This document shows, piece by piece, positions 26,601 through 37,400 of a DNA stretch of 64,000 bases. Position 1 is the stretch's first letter, and every line of letters begins with the position of its first letter. The stretch comes from Petrolisthes cinctipes (taxonomy: Eukaryota; Arthropoda; Malacostraca; Decapoda; Porcellanidae), in assembly GCA_033782935.1 (NCBI GenBank), contig JAWQEG010002457.1, positions 62,001 to 126,000 of the forward strand. Direction: 5' to 3'. The position numbers and the translations under genes were made by a program. The notes beneath the pieces are model-generated. The model did not search any database. It was not told the origin of the DNA and worked only from the letters and a program-made list of their open reading frames with translations.

Positions 26601-29600
26601 AGCAGTGGGAGGCTATTTCGTCATACACAGATTCAGGGTAGGTTATGTGTAAATTGAGTTTGTTTGGAAATATTTTGAAATATAATTTTTTAATCTCTAT
26701 GAATCGTGAAAAGACAGTTTTATTTTGCAAGGGATTTAATGAGGGTTAAAGAAAGGATGGGCCACTATTATTTTGTTCATCACTTCCTGATTCCGTTATC
26801 CTATAATCACGTTTATTGGATAATTTTGTATTTGGCCAACCATTTTAACCTGTTTCCACATTACATTACAGAATACTGTGTTTTGCCTCTTAGATTTTCA
26901 ATCAACAGATGAGTTATATAAAATTCCCTTGCTGGCCATTCCAATGTTATATTTATCTTTTTCGCTGTATAATAATTTTTGTGTTTAATGCTTTTCAGGT
27001 TTGAAGAAGGCTGTGATAGTATAAAGCTCATGGAAATGCTGCATGGGATGTGGGATGGAAATGTCATTGTTAACGCCACTACAGAGAGCGACGGATCCAC
27101 TCTGTTACAACTACTTCCCTGTGATTCATCAGACGCCACTCAGTCAGCTCCAGACCAATTTCATTCGGGTGGAGAGTCCGCCACTGTGAAGGTATCCAGT
27201 CAACTGTCACCTAATAATCTGGCAGGTGCCACTCAACCTGCTTTCAACCAATTGGCACAAAGTGACTCATCAGATGATGTTCCAGCCACTAACGGTGGCC
27301 CAGCCCCCCAGAAGACCACACCACCACCAGCCACTTCGAGGTCACGCACAATGTAAGTAAACTATCTATGGGTTTTATCCCCGTTATTACAAGAAATATT
27401 TTTGTGACTCACTTTTATGGGCGGGGTTTTCACACTTACTGTTTAATTAATTATTTGTTTATCGATTAAATGAATGGGACAGTGACGAGCGAAATGATGT
27501 GTTAGTTAATATTTGAAGAATATTATAGCTCATTATTTGATTTTCATACATTTGATATCAGGGTAACAATTATTATAATTATAGTTCAGAGAAATTTAGG
27601 TTGCCATGTTCAGAGTTAAGTTGGTTTGACTGGTTCAGACAGATATTTCAAAGTAGAATAGTGTTGTGGAATGATCCATGACACAAGTATATATATAAAT
27701 CTATGTATGGGAAACTATGACCAGATAATCATTATACTGTATACTTACTCGTATTTACTTCACTAATATATTTTAACGATAATTATTGTTTTCAGATTCT
27801 TGGATGAGAACGAGTTGCCTCAAAGAAAGTCATCGAAGGGTTCCAGAAACTCCAAAAAAGCGAAGGCAAGTCCCAGTACTTCTGTGGGCAAGGGTGTGAG
27901 TGACCAACAGACTCCTTCAGGCACCACTCCTGCACCTTCAGGATCAACCCACAAGAGGAACTCACCACCAGTCACAGCATACACACCCTCGATGTAAGTA
28001 AAATCTAATGTCTTTTTTCCTTAGCTTGATTGCAAGGATTTATTTTAAGTAATTTGTTTCCATGTTTGTCGTTATAGTTATTAATTGAACAGTTTTATTG
28101 ATAATTAAAAAAAAAAAAAAAAAAAAAGGCCGGTTGTGGGGTAAAGATTTAACGTAATACAACATTAATTTTTTTCGATTCGCAATAAAGAAAATTATCT
28201 CCACTTTACTCCTTTCAATGTTTTATGGTAATCATTCTTTACAGTCTCCAAGAAGCCAACGAGGTGCCTAAGGTGAAATCAGTGAAGGGTCCAAGTGATC
28301 TCAAAGTCAACTCCAGAAGAAGAGACTCAAGTGATAGGAGCGACGAGGCCAAGGGAGGGCGTGGACATACTTCCTCTGACGTCACTCCTTCACCCTCGGC
28401 GTCAGATCGACACAAGGGCGTCAAATCACCAATTATTCTTGCACCCTCAAAGTCTGGTCAACACAAGAACTCACTACCACCACCAGTCACTGCTGTACCC
28501 TCAACATCCAGTCAACACAAGAACTCACCACCACCACCAGTCACTCCTGCACCCTCAACATCCAGTCGACACAAGAGTTCACCACCACTACCACCACCAG
28601 TCACTCCTGCACCCTCAACATCCAGTCAACACAAGAACTCACTACCACCACCAGTCACTCCTGCACCCTCAACATCCAGTCGACCCAAGAGTTCACCACC
28701 ACTAATCTCAAAAATAAGGTCAGTGGATGGTGCATTGGTTTTGTTTAATTAATATTGTTGTAGATTAAGTTATGCATTATAGTAATTGCCTGTATATAAT
28801 TGTATTAGAGAGTTCTGTTTTCAATATTTTTCCACCGATATCCATGTCATCTGTTGTCTGAAGAGCATATCAAGCCAAATTGGTAATATCTGTCCTTTAC
28901 AGAAAAAACTGACTTTTCGTATAAGACCACTGATAGTGTTATATTAATTTGAAAAATCTTGTACCATCATGATAATACTTTTCCCATACAAAATTGTTTT
29001 GCGCGTTGTCTTTATGTACGAGATTATCTTTCTTTGTATTACTTACGGTTATGATTGTTTTCAGATTTGAAGATGTCAAGGAGTTGCCTCGTGTGAAGTC
29101 AATTGTGACTTCGAGTGATACCACAAGAGACTTCAAGAAGACCAAGACTGACGTGACTAAGGAGAGGCGTGACCAAACTCCATCTGGTTCCATGCCAATA
29201 CTCTTTGACTCGCATCAATCAACTCGCTTACCACCTGTCACTCCAGGAACAAGGTATGTAGCTTACACGATCGAGATAGATGTACATACTCCCTAGACCG
29301 TGGTAGCTTGGAACTTTATTATAAATTAATAGCGAGATGTGTAAGTTGCGTATTCCAAAAGCTAGAATTTTCAAATCTGTCACGCCACATAGTTTGAAAA
29401 TCAAATTTCCATATTCGTGCACTCAGAAACCTCACAACACACATGTACACTTCTCCACATATACACACACTATTGTTCAACAATTACATCGCCTTAATTA
29501 ATGACCATCGATAGACGATGACCCCAGTAAACAATTCATTATTAGTGCAGAGACACTGTTTCCCTGCTGTATGTTAGTTTTAACATTGTTGCTCTATGAT

Positions 29601-30934
29601 GCAGTTGTCGTTTATATGGTTGTTGACCAAAGCTGTTTGTGTTCTTACTGACGTATAAAGGAAATCTAAAAGCATTATTTATTTAAAATGTTGCAAGTAA
29701 GTTAATGCTGGACATGAATATTATTACGTTTCGTTAATTTACGTTAATTTTTTCTTTTATAGTGGTTCTGGTAGTTTTGGAATGTGTACCTACGTTGGGG
29801 AGTCGGCATCTAGTAAAGATACCTCTTGTAGGAAAGTGTCCGTAGCAATCAAGTACAAGCCTGGGAAATCAAAACTAGATGCACTCATTCAGACCATGGA
29901 AACGACGAAGGAACAATCATCAACCACACAAACTCCTCCTTCTTTCGACGCCCCTCCATTGTGGTCGCTTGGCTCACCCTCGCCATTCCACGAGACGACC
30001 TACCAGCCCCAGATGGTTCCTGTGGTGCCACCAGAACAGACTAGAGGAGAGGAGGCATCAGGCAGTGGCCCGTCACCTGATAGTGGCACTAGTACACTCT
30101 CAGTTTCACCTCAGCAGTGGGAGGCTATTTCGTCATACACAGATTCAGGGTAGGTTATGTGTAAATTGAGTTTGTTTGGAAATATTTTGAAATATAATTT
30201 TTTAATCTCTATGAATCGTGAAAAGACAGTTTTATTTTGCAAGGGATTTAATGAGGGTTAAAGAAAGGATGGGCCACTATTATTTTGTTCATCACTTCCT
30301 GATTCCGTTATCCTATAATCACGTTTATTGGATAATTTTGTATTTGGCCAACCATTTTAACCTGTTTCCACATTACATTACAGAATACTGTGTTTTGCCT
30401 CTTAGATTTTCAATCAACAGATGAGTTATATAAAATTCCCTTGCTGGCCATTCCAATGTTATATTTATCTTTTTCGCTGTATAATAATTTTTGTGTTTAA
30501 TGCTTTTCAGGTTTGAAGAAGGCTGTGATAGTATAAAGCTCATGGAAATGCTGCATGGGATGTGGGATGGAAATGTCATTGTTAACGCCACTACAGAGAG
30601 CGACGGATCCACTCTGTTACAACTACTTCCCTGTGATTCATCAGACGCCACTCAGTCAGCTCCAGACCAATTTCATTCGGGTGGAGAGTCCGCCACTGTG
30701 AAGGTATCCAGTCAACTGTCACCTAATAATCTGGCAGGTGCCACTCAACCTGCTTTCAACCAATTGGCACAAAGTGACTCGTCAGATGATGTTCCAGCCA
30801 CTAACGGTGACGAAGTTACTGGGGAAGCATACATTGGGCATTATGTATGTGAAGTGTGTGCCTCTGTGTTCAAATTCCCAAGGGAACTTTTGGTCCACTA
30901 TGCCAAGGAAAATCACGAACCCTCTTACTGTTAA
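20627..30934 (+). CDS. Unrecognised disordered Ser/Pro/basic protein with C-terminal C2H2 finger, 12 coding exons
   Basis: Coding exons: 20627-21186, 22562-23086, 23530-23727, 23975-25207, 25553-25741, 26251-26637, 26999-27352, 27796-27993, 28245-28718, 29065-29253, 29763-30149, 30511-30934. All junctions are GT-AG and every one is phase 2 (1,705 residues). The ATG at 20627 has A at -3. The single structured unit seen is the last exon's C2H2 finger, CX2CX12HX5H (CEVCASVF ... LLVHYAKENH, about residues 1678-1700). The rest is low complexity: RS-type repeats and PAPQKTSPPPA repeats in exon 2, and an 18-residue VTPAPSTSSQHKSSLPSP repeat in exons 4 and 9. Exons 1, 6 and 11 share a motif of type RVSVPIK...LDNLLQT. 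Exons 7-12 repeat 2-7. I know no homologue; a nuclear or DNA-associated role is only a guess from the finger and basic patches. A poly(A) signal follows at 31001. Confidence 0.82.
21300..21610. repeat. Diverged ~75-100-bp tandem repeat in intron 1
   Basis: Four successive variants of the string TACTATACGTGTTTAT, each preceded by a CGGTGTAGGAGTGAC-like stretch, at about 21320, 21420, 21485 and 21555. Unit lengths vary. No coding meaning seen. Confidence 0.65.
21835..22300 (-). pseudogene. Non-LTR retrotransposon reverse-transcriptase fragment in intron 1
   Basis: Minus strand encodes HRTLLATLDISKAFDAFPRH in one frame, then NFLGRKVAHVTLAGQSSNIK, SFTNGVPQGSVLSPSLFNLY and IASYADDITLICTH in another: reverse-transcriptase blocks with an intact YADD motif but a frame break. 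The 3' side fuses abruptly to AGCTTGAGGAACTTCAACAA, the same 3' end as the relic at 32755-33100. Internally deleted and inactive. Confidence 0.85.
23035..27300 (+). repeat. Tandem genomic duplication, copy A (4,266 bp)
   Basis: Runs from the end of exon 2 to the fused exon 7. Exons and introns are repeated almost base for base in 27301-30807 (for example exon 3 differs by TCA/GCA for one Ser/Ala residue). The main length difference is the 54-bp repeat array in exon 4. Intron sequence is conserved as well as exon sequence, so the duplication is recent. Confidence 0.93.
24112..25190 (+). repeat. 54-bp coding minisatellite, 20 units (exon 4)
   Basis: Twenty in-frame units of 18 residues, consensus VTPAPSTSSRHKSSLPPP, alternating Gln/Arg at residue 11 and Ser/Pro near the end. 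Most units are exactly 54 bp; one late unit carries an extra PP. Unit 14 (RLKGAKPPP) is divergent. Confidence 0.95.
27301..30807 (+). repeat. Tandem genomic duplication, copy B (~3.5 kb)
   Basis: Starts with CAGCCCCCCAGAAGACC, which equals 23035 onward, directly after exon-7 sequence ending CCACTAACGGTG. The junction fuses the first part of a last-type exon to the end of an exon-2-type exon and keeps the frame and the donor. Copy B keeps the original last exon with the zinc finger. Confidence 0.93.
28379..28705 (+). repeat. 54-bp coding minisatellite, 6 units (exon 9)
   Basis: Six units of the exon-4 repeat in the duplicate copy. The first two are divergent (DRHKGVKSPI, SGQHKNSLPPP), and the run has the same flanking sequence as exon 4. 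Confidence 0.93.
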
Positions 30935-31000
30935 TGATGTATTTTATGTTATGAAATTGTTTGAATGTTGTATATATTCTTTGGACGCTATTTATTAAAA

Positions 31001-31006
31001 AATAAA
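31001..31006 (+). terminator. Poly(A) signal of the zinc-finger gene
   Basis: AATAAA 67 bases after the stop at 30932-30934, in AT-rich sequence followed by a GT-containing stretch. It implies a very short 3' UTR. Confidence 0.75.
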
Positions 31007-31069
31007 GATAGATTTTATATTACGTTCATCTCAATCATCCTTTGTATATTATTATACTGTATGGTTGCA

Positions 31070-31250
31070 TGAGGAAGAGTATGTAAAGGAGAGAAACGTG
31101 AGGGGCAGAGGAGGGCTTGACCAAGTAAGGAGGGAGTGTTGGAACAGGGAAAACTGGAGGCACTTCTGCCGTTGCCACCCCCTTTGGGGGAGTTCCCGGA
31201 GGGAACGAGGCGTCAGAGCTATAGATAGATAGGGGGGGATGAAGGCCAAA
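31070..31250 (+). pseudogene. LINE 3' end relic (family 'REVRAID')
   Basis: Encodes GRGGLDQ, then after a stop REC-like residues, then GSSRRERGVRAID ending in GATAGATAG. This is the C-terminus and 3' tail of a non-LTR retrotransposon. Related pieces are at 31640-32160, 39240-39350 and 52650-52830. Confidence 0.65.
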
Positions 31251-31639
31251 GTGGATGGCCTGGGGGTTATCCACTGAGGCTGAATGGAGTAAATTGGTCC
31301 TTAGTGGCAAGTTTATTTACTAAAGATACTGTGCTGATGGCTGAGAGTTGCAGAGGGTGGATGAGTTTCAGTTCGTGTTTAAGCGAAAGAGACTGAAGGT
31401 GATTGTAATTAATTGTTAAATGTAAGGTGATGGTATTTAAGAGTGCAGAAACTGAGGTGATTGAATTTGCTACACCCTATAGAGTGGGAGTGACAACTGC
31501 GACTAAATAAGTGTGAGATAACTCTAGGGGGCGAGAGGATGGAGGAGGTGAGGGAGTTTAAACACTTTAAATTGGAACAGTTCTGTGTAATCATGGATAA
31601 CTCTAGGGGGTGAGAGAATGGAGGGAGTTTTAATACTTT

Positions 31640-32160
31640 GGAACAGTTCTGTGTAAACATGGCAGTATGGAAGGAGAAAGCAGTGAGTAGACAGGTCATA
31701 GGATCACTGACTCTGAGGAGAATCATGAAGGGTAGAAGCGTGAGCATGGAAGTGAAAAGGGGACTACGAAATAGTATAAATGTGCCAACACTGACATATG
31801 CGTCTGCGACATGGACAAGAAGTAGGGCTCGCCAGTCTAGAATAAGTGCTTTGGAAATGAGTTACTTGAGAGGAGCATGAGACCTTACCAGGTAAGATGG
31901 AGAAAACAATGAGTGAGAAAGCAATTAATTGGTATTGAATGTGGAGTGGTTGAGAGGGTAAAGCGAATACATCGAGGTGGTTTGGACATGTGGAGAGCAT
32001 GCAGGACGTGGAGTTTGCGAAGAAGGTGTATGGAAGTGAAGTTGTGGGACCTTGTGTGAGAAGCAGATCACCGGTCAGATGGCAGAACTGAATGGAAGAG
32101 TGCGTGAGGAGCAATGGAGGGTTTGACCAAGTCAGGATTCATATTCTATGAATCCTGGAC
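31640..32160 (+). pseudogene. LINE C-terminal relic, same family
   Basis: The frame at 31638-31880 reads SRQVIGSLTLRRIMKGRSVS, then MEVKRGLRNSINVPTLTYAS, then ATWTRSRARQSRISALEMSY: the post-catalytic part of a non-LTR polymerase. Downstream bases keep the pattern of the KRNTLRWFGHVERM region in broken frames. It ends GACCAAGTAAGGAGGGAGTG, as in 31115-31140. Confidence 0.75.
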
Positions 32161-32184
32161 CAAGTAAGGAGGGAGTGCTGGAAC

Positions 32185-32610
32185 AGGCAAAACGGACTCT
32201 GGATTATTGCAATTCCCTCTATTATGGTTTGCCAGATTATCGGTTAAGAAAATTGCAAAATATAATAACAGCACTCATTGACTTACATTGGCTACCGATT
32301 AAGGCAAGGATTGTGTACAATATAATATGTCCTCTACCATTTCGAGCCTTGAAATTTGGAAAACCGGAAAATTTAAAGAATCTTTTAAGATGCAACCCAG
32401 TCATAGTGACGAACAATATTGGTTATATGAGCCGAGGAGTAATCTGACAATGGGTTTCAGCATTTGAAAGGTGTGCACCAAGGCTCTTTAATGGATTGCC
32501 ATTAAATGTCCGAAGTAGTGAAAATTGCACCATTTTAAAGAAGAGACTGAAAACATATCTGTTCGCTGAGTGTTGCGACTTGGATGATATGAGTATTACA
32601 AGTGATTATA
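32185..32610 (+). pseudogene. CR1-like LINE C-terminal relic
   Basis: Encodes RTLDYCNSLYYGLPDYRLRK, then LIDLHWLPIKARIVYNIICP, then RALKFGKPENLKNLLRCNPV, then RSSENCTILKKRLKTYLF in another frame. The LDYCNSLLYGLP and LHWLPIKARI motifs mark a CR1-like polymerase C-terminus. An internal deletion precedes LHWLP and stops are present. Confidence 0.8.
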
Positions 32611-32754
32611 GTGTTTAATAATATTGAGAGAGACCCTATGGAGCGCCATCTGGTGGAGCGGGGCATAGAATATCTTACACCCTGCCCACCCCAAACCAAT
32701 CTTACCAATCACTTACCAATCCATCCAAAAACTTTAGAACAACACCCTGCTGCA

Positions 32755-33100
32755 TGCACGACCCCCTGACATCCACCCATCAGAATCCCCCCTTCCACTT
32801 GGCCAGGTTGCGAAGTGGCCACCATCCGGCCCTTCTGACATATCAAAAGAAGCTAGATGGAGCCATTGTAGATACCTGTCCGGGATGCAACACAGCACCC
32901 CATTCTATTAAACACATTATGGAAGACTGCAACGCACACAATGACACTCGCCAACAACACAACATACACTCACTGAGCTGGGGCATTGTGGGAAAGCCCG
33001 GTTCAAGCCTTATTAGCCTTCCTCAGGAGCTCGGGGCTGCTCAGTCCTCAGTTCCTCAGCTTGAGGAACTACAACAACAACAAGTAACAAGTAAAAGCAA
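32755..33100 (+). pseudogene. Jockey-like LINE C-terminal zinc-knuckle relic
   Basis: The open frame 32754-33173 encodes LARLRSGHHPALLTYQKKLD, then VDTCPGCNTAPHSIKHIMED, then C: a CX2C...HX4C knuckle typical of the C-terminus of Jockey-like elements. Its 3' end AGCTTGAGGAACTACAACAA matches the tail of the relic at 21835-22300, so both come from one family. Confidence 0.75.
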
Positions 33101-33179
33101 TGTTCCTCAAATGGTAACCAGAAACCTTCACCACTTGATTAATCTGAGCTTCGAAAGAGAGATTTTCGTCTAGTAGCAA

Positions 33180-34450
33180 TGGATGTAAGCTATAATATAG
33201 TTGTAACAACAGAAGGGGGGTTGCACTGTGTACGTGTTTGTGTGGAAAATACCTGAGGTGTTGCGTCGGCGGAAGTAGTGGTGGGTTGTAGCCGTCGATC
33301 TTAGATTGTAGGTAGTGGCGTGGAGTAGTTGTAGCTTGTAGATTGTGTTATCGAGCTGAATTCCGGGGTTGCGTGTTACTAGCAGGGGTAACAATTTATT
33401 GTGGATAGCATACAAGGTTTGGTAAATGGTAGTACACTTGTTGTTCCTGGACTCAGTTATAATTATTAGCAAGGTATTGTAGACAGAGAGAGTCTGGCCT
33501 GCCGTGGCCGAGTAGAGTGGAGCAGCTGCAGGAGGAAGAGTGGTGTCTGGAGCAGGTGACTAGGTGAGAGCGGCAGCTGGAGCAGGCGAGGTCGGCGGCA
33601 GGAGAGGAGAGGTGAATCCAGAGGTGAGCAGCTAGCTGGTGAGTGACCCAGTGAGTGACTTTGTAGCAGGCAACCTTTATGTATATGGTTGAGCATATAT
33701 TCCAGGTTAGCTATAAAATATAGTCACATGAACATATTCCAGGTTAGCTATAAAACTTTATATGCAATGTAAAACCTGAAGAAATAAAAAGACTAGACTG
33801 GACCAACACAAACTTATTTGCCATTAACCCCAAGTAAAGATAACATCTTCACTAACATTGTAACTACCACGTGACCCCTGAGTTAATATTTTCTTTTGAA
33901 TTTTTATAGTTTACTATCGAAATTCAAAGAAAATATTATGTTACTAATTTTAGAATACGTTTGTTTACATCAGAATAAAGGAGTAACTGTTATATTCTAA
34001 ATTTCCTGTCAAAGAGAAATGTAAGCAATGATATCGAGATACAAGCAACGTTAAAAACGATATCATGGAACTCGGGAAATTATAAATAATGATATTTTCT
34101 GCTTATATTATTAATGCCAACAGTTGGTTTAATTTTCAAGGGGCTAATGAGTAATGACTATTATAGTTATTATTGACATGTAATGTTCTTCACTTTTTTC
34201 TGAGCTGCCAACAACAACAACACACACACACAGGTTGCTGATCAGAGCGGCCCATGACCCCTGGGTTTATTATGACACTTTAGTTTAGTATTTAATCAGA
34301 AACCAGGTATTGTCCAAACTATATTGTACGCAATTAGAAGTATAAGTGTAGCAACATTTTAAAGTTGAATTATTTTTTACAGATAAGATAAATTTGTAAT
34401 AATTAACACGTGTTGCATCAGCGTACCTGGGAGCCTCTGCACATTGTAAC
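33180..34450. other. Intergenic stretch without a recognised gene
   Basis: 33200-33840 is GC-richer and contains loose GTAG/GAG-rich repeats, a direct repeat of CATATTCCAGGTTAGCTATAAAA (near 33691 and 33733) and AATAAA near 33784. It could be a decayed LTR, but I see no TG...CA ends or target duplication. 33850-34450 is AT-rich and leads into the CRCP start, so it probably includes the CRCP promoter. Confidence 0.4.
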
Positions 34451-34454
34451 CAAC

Positions 34455-37400
34455 ATGGAAGTGTGAGTATATCGTAATTCACTCTTTTTACTTAATAATT
34501 TTAGTGAATTTTGTGTAAGATTGGGTATAACTTTACTAATGGACAAGACACAATAATAGTTAATCAATATATTTATCTAGTTTATTTTCGTCTATCTTTT
34601 TACCTCGGAAAAGTTAATGGCCAGCAGGTAGGTAGTGTCTTTACCAGTGACTACCTATACAGTTGGCAATATGGATTTTGTAAGGATTGTTTATTACAGT
34701 AAAACCTCGATATCACAAACCATTTGGGGGGTAAAGGGGCTGACAATATTAAGATGTTACGTTAGGTACAATATTTCTGTAGTGAACATAGTTTGATAGA
34801 TAAAACAAACCAATTGAGGGGGTGGAAGGGGCTGACATTATGGACCATATTCAAGAACATTCATGGTGCATATGATGATGTGGTAGCAGTACGGTGGCTC
34901 CATAGAATAAGAACGGTACCACGCCATTGTATACACCATGAATGTTCTTGCGTATGACCCTATAAAAGAGGGTAGGGATTTCTGTAGTGAACCGAGGTTG
35001 ATATAGCCTATACGGAAAGTGGTTGGGTCACTCATTCAGAGGTATACAGAGGAATCTACTGTACTATAATCACTGCTTAGTTACTTCACTACACTGTAGA
35101 TATATCACTAAACACTTGATAATAATAAAGACTTTAGATTGGTTCATCCCATTTGTCACACATGCCGAACAAAGTTGGTACATGTATATATATCTGTAGC
35201 TAGTCCAGTCAGAAACAAAGAAGTCGTTATGTCTGAAATTTGATACAGGGAGGTTCGTTATAGCGATGGTTTACTGTATACTGTATGAAAATGGTTGGTT
35301 CCTGTAAGTTATGGAGTACTGCCAACTCGTATGGTACACTATATTTCTGAAATAATGTTTGATCATTCTTTACAGGTCTAAATTGGCATTTGATATCAAT
35401 ATTTAGTAATAAGAGAAGGAAGTAATGATACCTTGTCCCCAGACGATACAACCTGGCCTAACCTAACCTAACCTGGACTATGGCTACCTTTGAGACCTAA
35501 TTTTACTGTCCTTATTGAGAAATTATTGCTAACCTCAATTATGCTTAAAAGATATTTTCAAAATACTGTAAGGAGAAAGGTTATACAAGAGTTATGCTCA
35601 GAACTGCCCGTCACATTTAATGTGTATGTGATATGGGCAATCATCAATCACTATATTCTGTATCAATACGGTACTATTTTTCTAGTCTGGGAGGAGCTTT
35701 CATAAAGAATTATCTAATATTCACTCTTCAATAGCATTACTGTACCATTGCAAATGCCCTATTTCTAATATTTGCACTCCCCTAAACTAACATCACTGTT
35801 ACAGATCATAGCTTATTATAAGTACTGTATGCTTGGAATGTTTTCCAAATTATGGTTGCCAACATTTGCTGTCTTGATATGGTCATGAGTCAATAGTAGC
35901 AATATTTACAATTTTATTATAATATAAAATGATGATGATGGTTTCCAACAGAGTAAACAGTAAAGGAGCCGTACTGAGCAACTATGAGGTTCTGAGGCTG
36001 CTTCAGGAAGTGTGTCATCAGGGCACCAAGGGCAAAAGAAATATCACCCAGACACAAACTCACCTAGCAAGTATTGCCTTTGATGTATGTATGCATTAAC
36101 TCTGTTTAATTAATATTTCTTGATAACAGTATGGTACCTGATATTAAATTTTTTGCAAAGTAGAGTTGTATGTATGTAGAGCTGAGCACCATACAAACAC
36201 TTACTTTAACTTTTTGAGTAAGAAGATTGGAATCCATGGTATCATGCCACCAAACATTTCAGCAATTTTTACATTTAAATGTAAAAGTAGAATCTATAGT
36301 ACTCAGAACATGTACGTATGTAAAAAAAACAAGCATGTAAAACAAACATCTCCATGCCATGCCAGTGCAATTGTCTGCATTCCTCACATTACTCATGTTC
36401 CAGTACCTGTCAGTTGGGTTTTTCATATCTCGGTCCATATCCTTAACCCTTAAAGCGCAGGTGTCGGCATTTGCCGACACCCGCAACACATCTGAGTGAC
36501 CGCGGGTGATGGCAGTTATCGATGGCGCATTTTTCAAACTTGTGTGCCTGCCAGCTTGTTTGATTTTCTCATACCAGAGGCAGACTGTGCTTGCCATCAA
36601 GCCACAGTCACATGTGCTCCCTTGGTGGAAACCCACTCAGTCTAGCCAACACGCTGAGTGTGTGAGGACAGAATCTATAGCCAAAGGAGTGTAAAAGTGT
36701 GCTTAGAGTGGTGGTCATTCTGACTTGGCTACCTGTACTACAGATGTTCATAAAGTCATATATGATTTATTCATGTAGGTTTATTGGTTTACACGCTACT
36801 AGCTGCCAGATTTTTGTTTACATTTTTGCATAATGTGCTGCTCAAACAAGCCTGCTCTTTAAGGGTTAACTGCAGAAAAGACATGGCATACATAGGGAGT
36901 GGCTACAAGGTATGGCCACGGGCTCTACCAGGATATACAGATATCACATCAGACACCTTTGAACTCCTACTTGTGGTGACTAGTGGAGACTAATTATGTT
37001 TATCAACCATTTTAGCAGGGTATTTTTACTATTTCTCAGTGTTGCAATGCTAATTTCAGGACATTTTCACCAAGAATTTAAGTAGAAATTCAGTAGCTTA
37101 TTAATTTAAGAGCCGTTTGGGGAAGGGTCAGTATAGTACAGTACATGTATAGTGATATATGCAATATGCTCCATAGCTGAAAAAATTTCAGTTTTCCTGG
37201 TTTATATGTACAGCTCTTCAAATAACTTTTTTACTCACCTTAGTGGATCTGGCAGAATCCCAGAGAGACTTGCCTGCTGGGCTGTAACCAGTTCAAAACA
37301 CTTCTCACAGCAATCAAGGAATGATAGGGAGTTTAAAATAGATACAGTCTTCTTTGAGATGCTGTTTATGTGCGATATATACTGTAATTATAGGTCCATA

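Noticed and set aside
33180..33840. Possible solo LTR (internal direct repeat, AATAAA)
   Set aside because: No TG...CA termini, target duplication or second LTR could be found.
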